A DNA stretch of 64,000 bases, taken from contig DIEX01000032.1 in NCBI GenBank assembly GCA_002418835.1, positions 62,001 through 126,000 of the forward strand, given 5' to 3'. How positions within the stretch are numbered: the stretch's first letter is position 1; every line of letters begins with the position of its first letter. The notes beneath the pieces are model-generated. The model saw only the letters and a program-made list of their open reading frames with translations, made no database searches and was not told the origin of the DNA. Below, piece by piece: positions 62,714 to 64,000 of the stretch. The position numbers and the translations under genes are program-made. This stretch comes from Spirochaetia bacterium UBA5763. Lineage in GTDB: Bacteria; Spirochaetota; UBA4802; UBA5550.

Positions 62714-63712
62714 TTATAATCTCATACTATCAATTATTGTATCATCCGCAGCCGGTTCAGCAGTAATTTCTCTGGAGCTTTTATCTTTTGATATAAGTGT
62801 CAGACTGTTCTCCGTTTCAGTAACTTTCCCGTATCTTGAAATAATGGAGTTTATCAGATCAAGATCCTCCTCTTTCAGTACACCTGTAATAAATGCTGAA
62901 GGCCCTTTAAATTCAGGACGGATAAAGTAATCAGCAAAGCCGGATAGTTTCTCAAGTTCAATAGATTCTCTTTCATCTCTTGAAATTATTAATTTAAGCG
63001 ACCCGTTTATCCTGAAGTGTCTCCCTATTGTGAGGAGATAAATATCTGTTGCTGTAAATGCATCCTGATGTGTAAAAAAGTCCCTTAGCCGTACTGAAAA
63101 AAATCTGTCTGTGAAAAGGCAACCTCCTGCCGGATGGCTGTAATTCAATATTCCGTATTGTTTTGCCAGCTCCATCTGCCTTTTACGTCCGCGCCCTGAT
63201 ATATCAAGGAGTCTGCTCCTGTCTATTTTTCCTTCAATTTCAGGTATTGTGGGCTCCAGAATTTTAGCAGAGAGGGGCCGGAGCAGTCTACCCTTTAAAC
63301 CGCTGACTTTTTCAATATGGTTAAGGGTGTGCTTAAGCTGCGACATAGGCCGCTGGCCGACAACTTCACCTGAGGCTACAAAATCAGCATTAATTTTTAA
63401 CATAAGTTCAGCGGCTTTTTTTATAAAGAAAAGTTTGCAGTCTATACATGGATTAATATGCTTTCCATATCCATGAGGCGGATTTTTAACCATCTCAATA
63501 TATTCTTTATCGCAGCGGTAGTATTCAAGCTTCAGCCCAATCTGCTTTGCAAGTTTTGAAGATTCAAGATCTTCCGGATTCAAATCAGGGGGATAAAAGG
63601 GGAGTATACAGTACAGTCCGGTTAAATCTATACCCTGGTCTATGAGAAGTTTTGCTGCAAGAATGCTGTCAAGCCCCCCTGAGTAAAGGAGAACTCCTTT
63701 TACTCGTTGCAT
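62714..63712 (-). CDS. PP-loop ATPase, MnmA/ThiI-like tRNA-thiolation relative
   Basis: This 332-residue protein begins with the PP-loop LLYSGGLDSILAA and has the HINPCIDCK motif and GEVVGQRPMSQ, found in thiolation enzymes of the MnmA/ThiI/TtuA type. A second cysteine occurs in GGCLFTDRFF. The C-terminal part (about 230-330) is a separate domain that may be of the NFACT-R type known from fusions with such ATPases. It likely adenylates and sulfurates an RNA base or a small substrate; which one is not clear. It overlaps the moeA end by 1 base. Confidence 0.72.
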   Translation of the reverse strand: MQRVKGVLLYSGGLDSILAAKLLIDQGIDLTGLYCILPFYPPDLNPEDLESSKLAKQIGLKLEYYRCDKEYIEMVKNPPHGYGKHINPCIDCKLFFIKKAAELMLKINADFVASGEVVGQRPMSQLKHTLNHIEKVSGLKGRLLRPLSAKILEPTIPEIEGKIDRSRLLDISGRGRKRQMELAKQYGILNYSHPAGGCLFTDRFFSVRLRDFFTHQDAFTATDIYLLTIGRHFRINGSLKLIISRDERESIELEKLSGFADYFIRPEFKGPSAFITGVLKEEDLDLINSIISRYGKVTETENSLTLISKDKSSREITAEPAADDTIIDSMRL

Positions 63713-64000
63713 TATATTTCACCATGCCTGATAAGCTCTATCTCAACTTTTTCACCTTCTTTTACGACTTCTGTATCTTCCGGAAGAATAATAAAACAGT
63801 TTGCGCTGCTCATTGAAGTGAGTATGCCTGACCCCTGGGGCCCTGTAGATTTAACGTAGAATTCCCCGTTTCTGATAGTGTAATGCCCTCTTATAAAATA
63901 CCTTCTCCCTTTTTTCTTATGCAGTTCATCCTCTGAAACAGCTGATATTACAGGTTTATCTGTTTTTTGAGCCCCTGACATTTTAAGAAGTGCGGGCCTT
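63712..64000 (-). CDS. moeA: molybdopterin molybdotransferase MoeA, C-terminal fragment (cut by window end)
   Basis: The frame is open to the window edge (upstream residues RPALLKMSGAQK) and ends at 63712. It has the MoeA domain IV pattern GRRYFIRGHYT, STGPQGSGILTSMSSANCFIILPED and KVEIELIRHGEI. MoeA inserts molybdenum into molybdopterin, so the cell probably has molybdoenzymes. The PP-loop gene follows with a 1-base overlap. Confidence 0.85.
   Translation of the reverse strand, partial: RPALLKMSGAQKTDKPVISAVSEDELHKKKGRRYFIRGHYTIRNGEFYVKSTGPQGSGILTSMSSANCFIILPEDTEVVKEGEKVEIELIRHGEI

Overview
The window is one contiguous piece of chromosome around a replication origin from an AT-rich, diderm, probably anaerobic or microaerophilic bacterium. 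A spirochaete-like relative (Leptospira-type gene order dnaA-dnaN-recF-DUF721-gyrB-gyrA, an unlinked 5S rRNA, many PAS/SpoIIE/HD-GYP regulators, LPP20-type lipoproteins) fits best. That assignment is inference: there is no 16S rRNA gene here. Diderm features are lipoproteins, an outer-membrane barrel, an OmpA-domain protein and cytochrome c maturation System I. Rubrerythrin and a rubredoxin-flavoprotein suggest anaerobic oxidative-stress defence. I saw no tRNA genes, phage, insertion sequences or CRISPR arrays.

Region by region. 0-5 kb: the tail of a histidine kinase, a YqaB-type HAD phosphatase, a decayed transglutaminase gene, a lipoprotein, a palindromic intergenic repeat, a membrane protein, a DUF3592 protein and a cation/proton antiporter. 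5-12.6 kb: a YncE-like propeller, a ClC channel translationally coupled to a PrsW protease, a patatin phospholipase, an HtrA protease and AzlCD. 13-14.5 kb: rubredoxin-flavoprotein and rubrerythrin, each preceded by the same near-palindromic motif. 14.8-24.8 kb: a signalling block with PilZ, HD-GYP and GGDEF-EAL (cyclic-di-GMP), a Rab-like GTPase, a PAS-PP2C phosphatase and a membrane protein joining a longin/roadblock-like domain to BON and OmpA domains. A uracil permease lies inside this block.

25-30 kb: a CDGSH/ferredoxin protein overlaps a ccmABCDEF heme-delivery operon whose CcmE has the CxxxY heme-binding variant. 30-42 kb: Ogt, RibF, two repeat proteins (one a 1050-residue HEAT protein with a degenerate cyclase-like domain), an LPP20/FlgT-like lipoprotein, a radical SAM protein with a CX4CX2C motif, a tandem-receiver regulator and LysS. 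42-48 kb: a secreted HExxH protein, PstCA without PstS or PstB, a small barrel, SurE and a TPR protein.

48-60 kb: two tandem paralogues of unknown function, then the dnaA region with repeated TTATTAACA boxes and one perfect DnaA box. The run dnaA, dnaN, recF, DUF721, remB-like, gyrB, gyrA and a tiny two-helix membrane protein follows, then a solitary 5S rRNA. 60-64 kb: two small lipoproteins, a membrane protein, and an operon of moeA (cut by the window end), a PP-loop ATPase and purN.

The best candidate for an undescribed system is the 15.2-20.2 kb operon. It puts a Rab-like GTPase, a possible cognate roadblock/longin domain tied to the cell wall through OmpA, a PP2C phosphatase and an HD-GYP enzyme in one transcription unit. 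The phosphatase and the HD-GYP enzyme share the same N-terminal sensor domain.
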